Assembly: GCF_046630445.1 (NCBI RefSeq)
Contig: NC_092333.1
Coordinates: forward strand, 6,134,501 to 6,198,500
DNA from: Rutidosis leptorrhynchoides
Taxonomy: Eukaryota; Streptophyta; Magnoliopsida; Asterales; Asteraceae
Direction: 5' to 3'
DNA: 64,000 nucleotides
This document shows positions 37,816 to 48,800 of this stretch, one piece after another; the stretch's first letter is position 1, and every line of letters starts with the position of its first letter. The notes below the pieces were generated by a model, which saw only the letters and a program-made list of their open reading frames with translations, had not been told where the DNA came from and searched no databases. Made by a program: the position numbers and the translations under genes.

Positions 37816-39302
37816 AGGGTTCATGTGCCCTATTTGGTAATATTTGGTAACATTTTGGTAATTTTCAAAATGGTTTTTTTTAAAACAATGGTGTGTAATA
37901 ATTAGAATATTTATGTTGTACGATTGACGTTTGTGGTGGTTGTGTTAAATACACCACTTTTATCGATTTCATTTTGTTTGTTTGTTTATTTCTTATTGTT
38001 AAGGTTTAGTGATGCTGGCATTAAGTTCAGCGAAGTACAATCAATTTGGATTTTGTGATAGAGATCAAGGAATGAACGATGTTCTTATGCTGGCATTAAG
38101 TTCAGCGCCATCGCTCACCTACATTTCACGATCTCCGGCTTTATGTCAAGGTTTTTCGAACTCTTTTCACACTAATGCCCTCGTGAATTTTTAAATTATT
38201 TCTGATTTTAAGTAATGAGGGCCTTACTTAATCTTAAGTGTGGAGGAGGGGGTAATTCTCTCGAATATGCAATGCAACTTGGCTTATTGTCGCATCTTAT
38301 GAAAAATTTTAAATTTTTGAACTAAAAGTATTAGCGAAAAAAGCCAAGTGTGGGGATGTTACTAATCTTTTCGAATTATTATCACAAATTTTGCAAAGTT
38401 AAAACGATTAAAGTACTTTTGGCTTAGAAATAAAAGAAATAAAAGTCGCTAAATGGAAAGGATGCATCTAGTCCATCCTTGAAGGAAGTAAAGTCTTTCG
38501 AATTTCACCTTACTTGATATAGCAAACTTCCTAAACTATGTCATTCCATACCAATATCATTTCACGATATAAGGTACAGTGGGAAGGGAAAGTCTTGAAC
38601 TTTCAAACCCGAAAATAAACTTGGTAGGGTAAATCCAAGGAGCTGTCCAGTGTAAAACTGATTACAGTATATAAGCTGGAGCAGGATCTGTCCCGCGCGA
38701 TAGCTCAGCCTTCGCAGTTTTAACCCTTGATCTAAATTGTACAAATTGACATGCAAGACCGATATTTATATCGCGTCAGGGGGGCCCGGTTAAGAGTTCC
38801 ATGATACTACAATCATGGGGGCGGATAGCTTACTAATCGCCGACTGAGACTTCGGATTTCAGTTACCCTCAACCGGAATTTGAGGATAAAACCAGAAAAC
38901 GTGTCTAGTTTAAAAACTAGCATTGACATTTTCAAAATCTTAAAACGTTTTCTCAAAGATCCAATTTTCCCTAAGGATCTAAACTTTTAAAGAACTTTAA
39001 CCGAAGTTTGTCTCTCCCAAATAATCCAAATGTGTGTGTGTGTTTCATAAATTGTGTGTGTACCTCAACGAGTGTGTATTCCAATTGTGTGAATATGTGT
39101 TCATAAAAGTGTGAGTGTGTATTCCATTTGTGTTTTATGGGTTTCATATAGCGTGAGTTTGAGTGTGTTTTACGTAATTCGTGTGATTCGTGTAATATGT
39201 ACTTCAAATAATGTGTGTGATTCATTTATGTTTGTGTTTTGTATACGAATGATTGGAACAAGACTTGCTTGAGGACAAGCAAGAGTTAAGTATGGGTGAT
39301 TT
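37816..39302 (+). mobile_element. Element E1: 3' noncoding region up to the LTR
   Basis: It shares ordered noncoding motifs with the 3' region of element G: GCATTAAGTTCAGC (twice here, near 38017 and 38095; once in G near 52007), GGAATGAACGATG, a CCCTC..GAGGG stem (38177-38222) followed by AAGTGTGG, a CTTGAAGGAAGTAAAGTC phrase, and GCTTGAGGACAAGCAA just before the LTR. GT-rich text (39025-39240) precedes the end. The last bases before the LTR, GTATGGGTGATTT, are the presumed polypurine tract, less pure than usual. Confidence 0.7.
38177..38222 (+). promoter_or_regulatory. Conserved stem-loop in the Athila 3' region (E1 copy)
   Basis: GCCCTCGT (38177-38184) pairs with ATGAGGGC (38215-38222): 8 bp with one G-U, 30 nt loop. 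Element G has CCCTCAT / ATGAGGG (52166-52172 / 52204-52210), where the G-U has become A-U, with a 31 nt loop that shares GAATT and TCTGATTT. It is followed in both by the (T/C)AAGTGTGG motif. Confidence 0.5.
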
Positions 39303-41148
39303 TGATATTACTCAAATTAGTCATATCTTTAGTCGTAATATCACGTCCTATTGTTGTTTATTTCGTATGTAAACATAGTAATTCTGTTTGTGTTTCATAT
39401 TATTGTAATATAGTCTAGAATCATTGTAAACTTGAAGAAATATGGAAGATTATGTATGATACAGCTTAGAGATCGAAACCAAGACCAGAAATCCAAAGAC
39501 AGAAGGGTGCGCTCAGCGCACCACAAAGGGTGCACTCATCGCACCACAAAGGGTGCGCTCAGCGCACAATGCATAATTTTGATCAGAAGAATTCTTGGCC
39601 AAAACCGAAGTGCGCCAAGCCTAGTGCGCGCCACACACAGTAGTGCACTCAGCGCACCCCTACGCGCACTTTTACCAGAAAAGCAGATTTGAACGTGCGA
39701 TGTCGAGCTGTAAAGAAAAAGTGGAGTAGGTGAAGAGTGCGCTCAGCGCACCCTTACTGTGCGTGCCACGCACAATACTTTTCAACAACTGTTCAGCTTA
39801 TTTAATTCCATTTCCAGCTTCATTTCTAAGACACCAGTTTTACTTTCTGTTCTGAGACGAAAACAGACGATTCAAAGCAGTTCTTGGGCTTATCAAAGTG
39901 CATCTAAGCACTCAAATCATTGAAGAATCAAGGATCATTCAAGAGCTTCATCCAAGATTACTCCTAAAAGGTCAATCTTGTATTTACAATGAATTCTATC
40001 TTTGTTACTGTTTTGTTTAAGTTTTCAAGCATGATTGTTGGCTAGTCCATTTTATGTTCATCTAGATAAATAACTGAAATGTTGAATGTTTACTATTGAT
40101 TGATTGTTATTATGCACGATAATTTGATGTTTGAATACAAGAACCATTCTTGTTAAGTTTAATCCTTTCGATTCAACTAGTTGATATGTTCATTTGATTA
40201 AGAAACATCATCTTATTAAGTTAATGTATTGATTTACACCTAGTGACATGTGTTTATCCGTGTTTTACCAAAAGGGATAAGTTGAGTTTAAATGGTTAAT
40301 TTACATAAGAATGTAAGAACGACTCTTGTAGATGCTTTGGAATAGCTTAATTAGTATGTGTAATTGTCTAGGAGCATGACCAATTCCTTAGAATCTGTTA
40401 TACACACTTTCAACTACCTAGTTCCATTAATTAACATGTGTTAGTGATTTTCCTTATCTAGTGATGTTTATAGGGATCTTATTATAACACTTAGTTAATT
40501 ATTTGGGTTGGGTGAATTGAGCAATTAACCGGACCAAGGGAATGAACTAAGTTAAACCTTTAGTTGATATAGGAGTGGATCATGTACAACACACCATTGA
40601 CTTGATCATTCTTCAAGTCTTCAAACTAGTTGAATTAGTTGATTACAAATAGGAGGTCTTAGATGACAAGAACATCACTTGCGTCGTGAATCCTGTTTGA
40701 GTGTTTGCGCAAAACTACTCTTGGTGAACCAATTAATTAGTTCTCGTGCATAACCAATCAATCCGATCTTAATCCTAAATAACATTCAACATTAAGGGTA
40801 AAAAGTCTAGATGAGCATATTTCCTTAATTTGATATCAAAACTATCTTTTACTTTCATAAACTTAAAATACCAAAAATATTGTCTTTTAATCTTATTCAT
40901 CACTTGATTCGCTCATCGTAAAAGGGCAAACCAAAATATCTTGTAATTGTAATTTTATTAGTTAATCACAATTTAGTTCATAATCCTAATTTGACTTAGA
41001 TATTGTCTTTGGAACGATACACGGATTTTACCATTTACTATACTACTACACGATCGTGTACACTGCCCGTTAGTGTGTAGCAATCTTTAATCGGTATTTT
41101 TCCATACTATTTCATACAACAATTCATATACCACGTTTTGCACATCCA
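39303..41148 (+). repeat. LTR of element E (1,846 bp)
   Basis: It starts TGATATTACTC and ends CACATCCA, followed by the tRNA-Asp primer site. Interior sequence lies on both sides: 3' region to the left, gag to the right. Therefore it is the shared LTR of two tandem copies or a recombinant. It has a 9 bp start stem (39303-39311 with 39335-39343) and a cluster of GTGCGCT-C-AGCGCAC dyads (39506-39773). Confidence 0.85.
39506..39809 (+). promoter_or_regulatory. Dyad cluster and TATA-like box of LTR E
   Basis: GGTGCGCT-C-AGCGCACC (39506-39522) is a perfect 8-1-8 dyad. Full or degenerate copies lie at 39529-39545, 39553-39567, 39643-39657 and 39737-39751, and a variant GTGCGTG-C-CACGCAC at 39759-39773. 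A weak TATA-like CTTATTTAAT begins at 39797. The transcription start is not provable here. Confidence 0.55.
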
Positions 41149-41153
41149 TTTTT

Positions 41154-41171
41154 TGGCGCCGCTGCCGGGGA
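41154..41171 (+). other. Primer-binding site of element E (tRNA-Asp type)
   Basis: TGGCGCCGCTGCCGGGGA, one base from the TGGCGCCGTTGCCGGGGA site typical of Athila elements, lies 5 bp after the LTR. Identical sites occur in G and H. Confidence 0.92.
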
Positions 41172-41328
41172 CAGTTTTGTGTCAAAATAGAATTATTAAC
41201 TAATTTGTGATTAAGTAGTTTCTTAATTCTTTTTAAATTATTAATAGTCTTTGATTTTTTTTAGACTTGTAGAATCGGTGCGTTTAATAGTTTTGTTAGT
41301 TGTGTGATTGACAGATTTTAGGTTGCAT

Positions 41329-44300
41329 ATGCCACATACCCGAAGTTCAGATTCTCCATTACTTACACCGCTTACAGAACCTAATAGAAAGCTTGGTAGG
41401 ATCCCAAAAGAAGTACTTGAACTTTTTGAATCTTCATCAAAGCAAGAAACCTTTGATTCAGAATCAAGTATAACCAAGCCAAGATACTCTGAATTTGGTG
41501 AACCCGTTCATCCTCCAAATTTTGAAATGGAAGGAGAGGCAAGACAGGTGGTACCAAGACAATCAATGGCGGCCAAGATGAAAGCAACCCGAACCAGACA
41601 AGGTAGTGCCATTACTCCGCCCACAGGTGAAGAAAAATTTGAAATAAAAGGACCTATTCTCCAAATGATTAACAACAGATGTCAATTTGGTGGTGGTCCG
41701 AATGAAGATGCAAATGAACATATTCGTCTTTTTCAAGAGATATGTCTTCTATTCAAACTTAAACCAGACACTGATCAGACCATATTTTTAAGACTTTTCC
41801 TATGGACACTCCACAGGGAAGCACGAAGTTGGTTAGATTCATTGGTTGAGGCTACGATAGAAACTTGGGATGGTATGATGGAAAAATTTCTTAAGAAATA
41901 TTTTCCAGCTTCTAAGTCCGCGAGACTCCAACAAGAAATTACCCAATTCTGTCAAAAGCCGATGGAAACCTTATATGAAGCATGGAATCAGTTTTCCAAA
42001 ATGCTAAGAGGTTGTCTAAACCATGGTCTGGATACCTTCCAACAAGTTCAAATTTTTTACAAGGGTTATGATGTTGCAACCCAAATTTCCATTGATCAAG
42101 CCGCCAGAGGTTCACTCATGGACAAAATCGAGCAAGAGGCTTATGAGATAATCGAGAAGTAAGCCGATTATTCTCATGAGTGGCATCAAGAACAACCAAT
42201 TACTCGTAATGCTCAAGTACAAAGTGTCGGTGCTTATGATGACCTTAGTTCCCTAAGTATGAAAATAGACGGTGTTGCTCGAAACATGAACAAAATCACC
42301 AAGGAAATTCATAGTATGAAGGTAGGTTGTGAATACTGTGGTGGTCTCCATTTAGGAAAAGATTGTGATGCCGGTTTAACAATGGCTCAAAAAGAAGAAG
42401 TGGTTTTCATAAGCCAAAGAAATAATAATCAGTTTCAAGGAAGAGCCCAATTTAACCGAAACTTCAACAACCCCTACAACCCTCAAGATCAAAATTCCAA
42501 TTACCAACAAGGGTCAAGTAGTGGGTTCCAATAACAAACTCTGGGTTTTTATCAAAAACCCCAACAGGAAGAGAAAAAGTCAACTTTGGAGAGTATGTTG
42601 GAAAAGTTGATTGCATCACAAACTCAGCTTGTTACAAACATAAACCAAACGAACGAGAAAAGCGAACATCAGTTTAGAAACCAACAAGCCTCAATTCAGA
42701 ATTTGGAGAAGCAAATGAATAGTTTAGCTAGTTTACTTAGTGAAAGAAAACCAGGGAGTTTACCGGGCGATACTAATAAGATCCCCCAAAATGAGCACGC
42801 CAATGTTATCACCACATGGAGTGGTCTAGCATACGAAGCTCCAAGAATGCCCGAAGATTCTAATTTCAGTGTTCCGTTGAACAAAAATGATGAACCAGTT
42901 AAGGAGCTGGAACAAGTGGTTGAGAAGGAAGAACGTGAGAAACCCGTAGTGAAGCTATATCAACCACCGCTCCCATACCTAAGGAAACAACAACAAGAAA
43001 GGCTCGAAGCCAAAAGGTCAAAATTTCTAGATATGTTTAAACAAATTAACATAAATATGCCTTTCATTGATGTGATTTCAGGTATGCTCAAGTATGGTAA
43101 GTTCTTAAAAGACTTACTTACTAATCGAAAGAAAATGGAGGAACTTTCATCCGTCACCATGAATACTAATTGTTCTGCAATTTTGATGAAAAAAATACCA
43201 AAGAAGTTAGCAGATCCTGGGAGTTTTACCATACCATGTCTCCTAGGAGATTTGGAATGCATTAAAGCATTAGCGGATTTAGGGGCTAGCATAAATTTAA
43301 TGCCTTATTCATTATATGTTAAGCTAGACCCCGGGGTACTAAAACCAACCCGAATGGCAATTCAACTAGTGGATCGCTCTGTTAAATTCTCTCGTGGAAT
43401 TTTAGAGAATATGTTAGTAAAAGTGGGTACCCTAGTATTTAGAGGACACACGTGTGCCTCTTATATTGGGTCGACCTTTCCTCAATATTGCTAGAGCTAT
43501 GATAGATGTTCATGGGCAGAAATTGACCCTTAGCATTGAGGATATTAAGGTTACCTTTTCCGTTGACCATGCCTTGCAATACCCTGAGTCTACTGATGAT
43601 AAATGTTATTATTTACAAACTGTAGACACGTATTCAGAGTTGTTGCAGGAATTTTTAGAATTGTAAGGTTCGGGAGAATGCATTTTGGCAGAAGGTGATG
43701 AAGAGAATATGGTGGAAGAAGTGGAGATGTTGACCACATTGATGGCTAACGGTTATGAGCCAAATGATGAAGAATACAGAAAATTAGATTTAGAAAATGA
43801 GTACCGATGTAAAACATCGATTGAAGAACCTCCCGTTTTGGAACTCAAGCCACTTCCAAGTCACTTGAAATATGCTTACCTTCAAGAGAATTCTACTCTC
43901 CCGGTTATCATTTCATCCGAACTCTGTGTAAGTGAGAAGTCTAAACTTGTTTCCATGTTAAAAGCCCATAAACTGGCTCTAGCATGAAAAATTCATGACA
44001 TTAAGGGTATAAGTCCCTCTTATTGTACACATGAGATATTAATGGAAGATAATTATAAGCCATGTGTACAAAGACAAAGGCGACTGAACCCTAATATGCA
44101 AGAAGTCGTTAAAAAGGAGATTGTCAAACTTCTTGATGCAGGTCTTATTTACCCAATTTCGAATAGTCCTTGGGTGAGTCCGGTCCAATGTGTACCCAAA
44201 AAGGGTGGCATGACCGTTATCACCAACGAAAATGACCAACTAATTTCCACTAGGACTATCACGGGTTGGAGGGTATGTATTGATTATAGAAAATTAAATG

Positions 44301-44429
44301 ATGCTACCCGAAAAGACCACTTTCCCCTTCCTTACATTGATCAAATGTTGGAAAGGTTAGCAGGAAAGAACTTTTATTGTTTTCTTGATGGTTTCTTTGG
44401 ATATTTCCAAATCCCTATAGCACCTGAGG
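41329..44429 (+). pseudogene. Athila-like gag-protease-RT of element E, broken
   Basis: A gag frame from the ATG at 41329 shows the retrotransposon gag domain (FLRLFLWTLHREARSWLDSL, EKFLKKYFPASKSARLQQEI) and a knuckle CEYCGGLHLGKDC. It is broken by TAA at 42160 and 42532. The protease region follows (ALADLGASINLMPYSLY). A deletion of about 28 nt near 43445 shifts the frame, as comparison with element H shows. The new frame has PLILGRPFLNIARAM, a TAA (43664), a TGA in place of Trp (43985), then RT text: GLIYPISNSPWVSPVQCVPK, WRVCIDYRKLNDATRKDHFP and FLDGFFGYFQIPIAPE. The RT is cut at 44429 by LTR I. Five defects make it inactive. Gag, PR and RT text place it with Athila. Confidence 0.88.
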
Positions 44430-45615
44430 TGAAATTTCCCATTCATATTGATTATAAACGTTCCATATTAATTGATTTCATTGCGAGGTTTTGACCTCTA
44501 TATGAGATGTTTTTCAAAGACTGCATTCGTTTTTAAAATAAACCATAACCTTTATTTTATCGACAAGGTTAAAAAGTCACCACCTAGATTATCCAGAAAT
44601 GATAATCTAAAATATCACACTTACACACTACCAATACATATTGGTTTACAATATTAATATGTTACAATAAAGTAAATCTCGAATGCAGTTTTAAACAATA
44701 TTATACAAGCATGCTGACACCAAATCTTGTCCATATTTTTGCATTCAACAGCGGAAGCTCTTAATAATCACCTGAGAATAAACATGCCTTAAACGTCAAC
44801 AAAAATGTTGGTGAGTTATAGGTTTAACCTATGTATTTATCAAATCGTAATAATAGACCACAACATTTCATATTTCAATATACATCCCATACATAGAGAT
44901 AAAAATCATTCATATGGTGAACACCTGGTAACCGACCTTAACAAGATGCATATAGAATATCCCCTATCATTCCGGGACTCCCTTCGGACATGATGAATTC
45001 GAAGTACTAAAGCATTCGGTACTTTGGATGAGGCTCGTTGGACCCAATAGATCTATCTTTAGGATTCGCGTCAATTAGGGTGTCTGTTCCCTAATTCTTA
45101 GATTACCAGACTAAAAAGGGGCATATTCGGTTTAATAATCTAGCCATAGAATGTAGTTTCATTTACTTGTGTCTATTTTGTAAAACATTTATAAAACTGC
45201 ATGTATTCTCATCCCAAAATATTATATTTTTAAAAGTGGGACTATAACTCACTTTCACAGATTTTTACTTCGTCGGAAAGTAAGACTTGGCCACTAGTCG
45301 ATTCACGAACCTATAACAAATATGTACATATATATCAAAGTATGTTCAAAATATATTTACAACATTTTTAATGCGTTTTAATGTTTTAAGTTTATTAAGT
45401 CAGTTGTCCTCGTTAGTAACCTACAACTGGTTGTCCACAATTAGATGTACAGAAAAATAAAGCAATATATATTATCTCGAATCAATCCACGACCTCGTGT
45501 ATACATGCCTCAGGCTAGATCACAACTCAAAGTATATATAATATTTTGGAATCAACCTCAACCCTGTATAGCTAACTCAAACATTACTGCATATAGAGTG
45601 TCTATGGTTGTTCCG

Positions 45616-45707
<92 letters not shown>

Positions 45708-45777
45708 GTCGATATGATATGTCAAAACATTGTATTCGTGTCTATGGTATCCCAAGATTACATAATATATTAGAATA
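44430..45777 (-). repeat. LTR I, left part (continues at 55703-56730)
   Basis: On the minus strand its end reads GGGAAATTTCA at 44430, like the GGCATTTCA end of LTR B. Next to it is CTCGCAATG(A)AATCAAT, shared with LTRs A and B. It has inserted into the RT of element E, with TGAGG (44425-44429) as the likely target site. It continues to a TA repeat (45618-45705) and is interrupted at 45778 by element G. The other end is not reached before element H interrupts it at 56731. Confidence 0.7.
45618..45705. repeat. (TA)n microsatellite in LTR I
   Basis: About 44 TA units; Tyr-Ile frames here are artefacts. Confidence 0.95.
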
Positions 45778-47598
45778 TGATAAGGCTAAAAAGGAACATA
45801 TATTTCATAGCAAAATCCCCCAAGAAAGACAAGATTTTAGTTGCAATTGTTCCATTTTCAAGTAATATTCGTTTATTTTAAATAAGTGCGAAGACAAAAG
45901 GCGAAAACGACGAATTGAAGACACAAAGGTCCAAAAAGCTCAAAAGTACAAGATACAATCAAAAAGGTTCAAATTATTGATGAGGAACGTCTAAAAATGA
46001 CAAGAGTACAAGTTACAAAACGCAAAGTACAAAATATAAAATTGTACGCAAGGACGTTCAATAATCCGGAACCGGGACCAGAGTCAACTCTCAACGCTCG
46101 ACGCAACGGTGTAAAAATTACGAGTCAACTATGCACAAGAATAAAATATAATATTTAAATAATTCATAATAAGAATAATATTAAATAATAAAAAGTTGTT
46201 AATTGAGCATAGTTCAGGGGTCATAAGTGAAAATTCAATTTCTAAATTCGCCTATAAAAGGCTTTGTAATCGTAATGTAAAAAAACACCTTTTTCTATCT
46301 TTTTCTTATTTATCAATATCAATTATCAATATCTATATTCTATATCTCTATCATAATGTTAACTTAATAAGATATAACAATAATCTTAATTTTAATTTTA
46401 AATTATGATAATAATAAGATTTATGATAGAGATCGTTTGAGTGTGTAAGTCGAAATTCTGTCCGTGTAACGCTACGCTATTTTTAATCATTGTAAGTTAT
46501 GTTCAACCTTTTTACATTAATGTATCGTAACTAAGTTATTATTATGCTTATTTGAGCCGAAGTAATCGTGATGTTGGGCTAAAATATTAAGAAGGGGTTA
46601 TTGAACTTTGGACCATAATTAAGGTTTGGGCAAAAGACCGACACTTGTGGAAATTGAACTATTGACTATTAATAGATGGGGGGTATTGTCTAATTGAGTG
46701 ACAACTCATTGGAGTCTGTCGAACCTATCTTCAAATTAATTAACCTAATAATTAATAATGATTATGGTTGTCCTATTTAGTGATGTTCATATGGAATCTG
46801 TTATAATCATTTAATTAATCAATTGGGTTGGGTAATTGATTATTCATTCTGATCAAGTGGATGAATTAATATTCATAAACTAATTAAAACATGGGTGGAT
46901 TACATACAGTGATAACTGGTGTAATTGTTGACAGAAGTGATAACTGCGTCACAGTTTAAATCCTTAATCAGTTGGAATATTTGACTTCGGGTATAAGGGT
47001 AATTTGACGAGGATACTCGCACTTTATTTTTATGACCGATGGACTATTATGGACAAAAACCAGATAGACGTATCAAATAAACCAGGACAAAGGACAATTA
47101 ACCCATGGTAATAAATTAAAATCAACACGTCAAACATCATGATTACGGAAGTTTAAATAAGCATAATTCTTTTATTATATTTCTCATCGTATCTTTATTT
47201 ACTGTCATTTTATTACTCGCAATTTTATTTACTGTCATTTTATTTATTGTCATTATTTTACGCACTTTAATTATCGTCATTTATCTTTACGCTTAAAATA
47301 TAGAATCGACAAACCGGTCATTAAACGGTAAAACCCCCCTTTTATAATAATATTACTACTTATATAATTATATATATTTTGTATAAATATAGTTAAAAAT
47401 ATAGTAAGTATCACCAGCTCCCTGTGGAACGAACCGGACTTACTAAAAACTACACTACTCTACGATTAGGTACACTGCCTATAGTGTTGTAGCAAGGTTT
47501 AGGTATATCCCATCCGTAAATTAATAAAACTTGTGTCATATTTTGTAGTATTTTGTATTAAAAATAATACTATTTCGTACCCTCACGCTACATCATCA
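45778..47598 (+). repeat. 5' LTR of element G (1,821 bp)
   Basis: Starts TGATAAGGCT, ends CATCATCA. TATAAAAG at 46253-46260 is a strong TATA box. The R/U5 text AAGTCGAAATTCTGTCCG and CGCTACGCTATTTTTAATC is identical to that of LTR H (57419 onwards). Unlike LTRs A, C, E, F and H it has no GC-rich dyad cluster upstream of the TATA box. The frame 46196-46408 recurs in the 3' LTR and is not a gene. Confidence 0.93.
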
Positions 47599-47604
47599 AG
47601 TTTT

Positions 47605-47622
47605 TGGCGCCGCTGCCGGGGA
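47605..47622 (+). other. Primer-binding site of element G (tRNA-Asp type)
   Basis: TGGCGCCGCTGCCGGGGA begins 6 bp after the LTR end and is identical to that of E and H. Confidence 0.93.
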
Positions 47623-48800
47623 GCGCTAAAACGCTATATTTTTAATTATAATAATATTGAAATAAAATATAATAATATAATAATATTGAAATAGAATATA
47701 ATAATATAATAATATTGAAATAGAATATAATAATATAATAATATTTTAGAATATATTTTGAATCGTAAAAGTTTTAAAAAGTCGTATTTATTAAATACTT
47801 CAGGGGTATATTATGTAAATTGTAATTAATAATTTCTATCATGTCGCTTTCATGTGAATAGTAAATTAATTAATTTCTTTTCATTTACTATTCATGAATA
47901 GTAAATGAATTAAAAAAAAAGTTTTGAAAAAAAAATAATAATTATAAAAAAAGTATTAATTTGTAAAAAAAATCATTTTTTAAAAAAAAAAAAAATTGTA
48001 AAAAAAAAACGTTTTTTTTTTTAGAAAAAAAAATTCGTTTTTAAAAAAAAAAAACGTAAAAAAAAAAAAAAAAAAAAAACTTAAAAAAAAAAAAACGTAA
48101 AAAAAAACAAAAACGTAAAAAAAAAAAAAAAACGTAAAAAAAAAAAAAAATTATTAAAAAAAAAAATATATATATATTTTTTAAGATTTTGTCTATAAAA
48201 AAAAAAAATTTGTTTTTTTTTTTTTTGTTTTATTACCTTTAGATTTTTAGACTATAGTCGCAACTTTTAGTATTAAGTTTAGTTTTGCCATAGTTATTTT
48301 TACTTCTAGAATTTTTAGGCTTTGCCGTAAAATCCCTTAAGTGCTTATTCCTTAGATTAAGTTTTAGGTGCTTTAGAATTTTACGACGCCGTATTTCGCA
48401 CTACTTTCTTATTTTTATTTTTCGACGCCTATTTTTCGACCTTTTTATTTTTTGACCTTTTTCGACGCGCAATCTTTTTCTTTCTTATTTCTCGCCATTC
48501 TAGTTTTTAGGACTTAGATTTTTTTCTACTTCTTCTCTAAATTTCTTAAAATTACGAAAATTTATTTTAAGTGGTTAAATTGATAGACATCAAAATTTTC
48601 TGGTTCGTAGTAATAGTTGGATTTGTACGTGGACCGGGTTATTGAGCCAAACAGTACTCAATTATATTGAGACCAAACGAATCCTGCCCCTCTGCTGCAT
48701 CTTTTGGCTATTCGAAACGTGGGCAAAATCAGAAAAGTCTATTGATTGGACAACTTATATAAGTTTTTCTTATTTTTATAACTAATAGGATATTTTGTGA
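47623..48800 (+). promoter_or_regulatory. Leader of element G with a ~300 bp A-rich tract
   Basis: 47911-48227 is almost pure A with scattered CGT and TTA interruptions (AAAAACGTAAAAA recurs). A tandem AATATAATAATATAATAAT(A) unit (47660-47745, three copies) precedes it. From about 48480 to the gag ATG the sequence is nearly identical to 59816-60139 in element H. A packaging or translation role for this conserved block is inferred. It is not coding: no ATG opens a frame shared by G and H. Confidence 0.6.
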
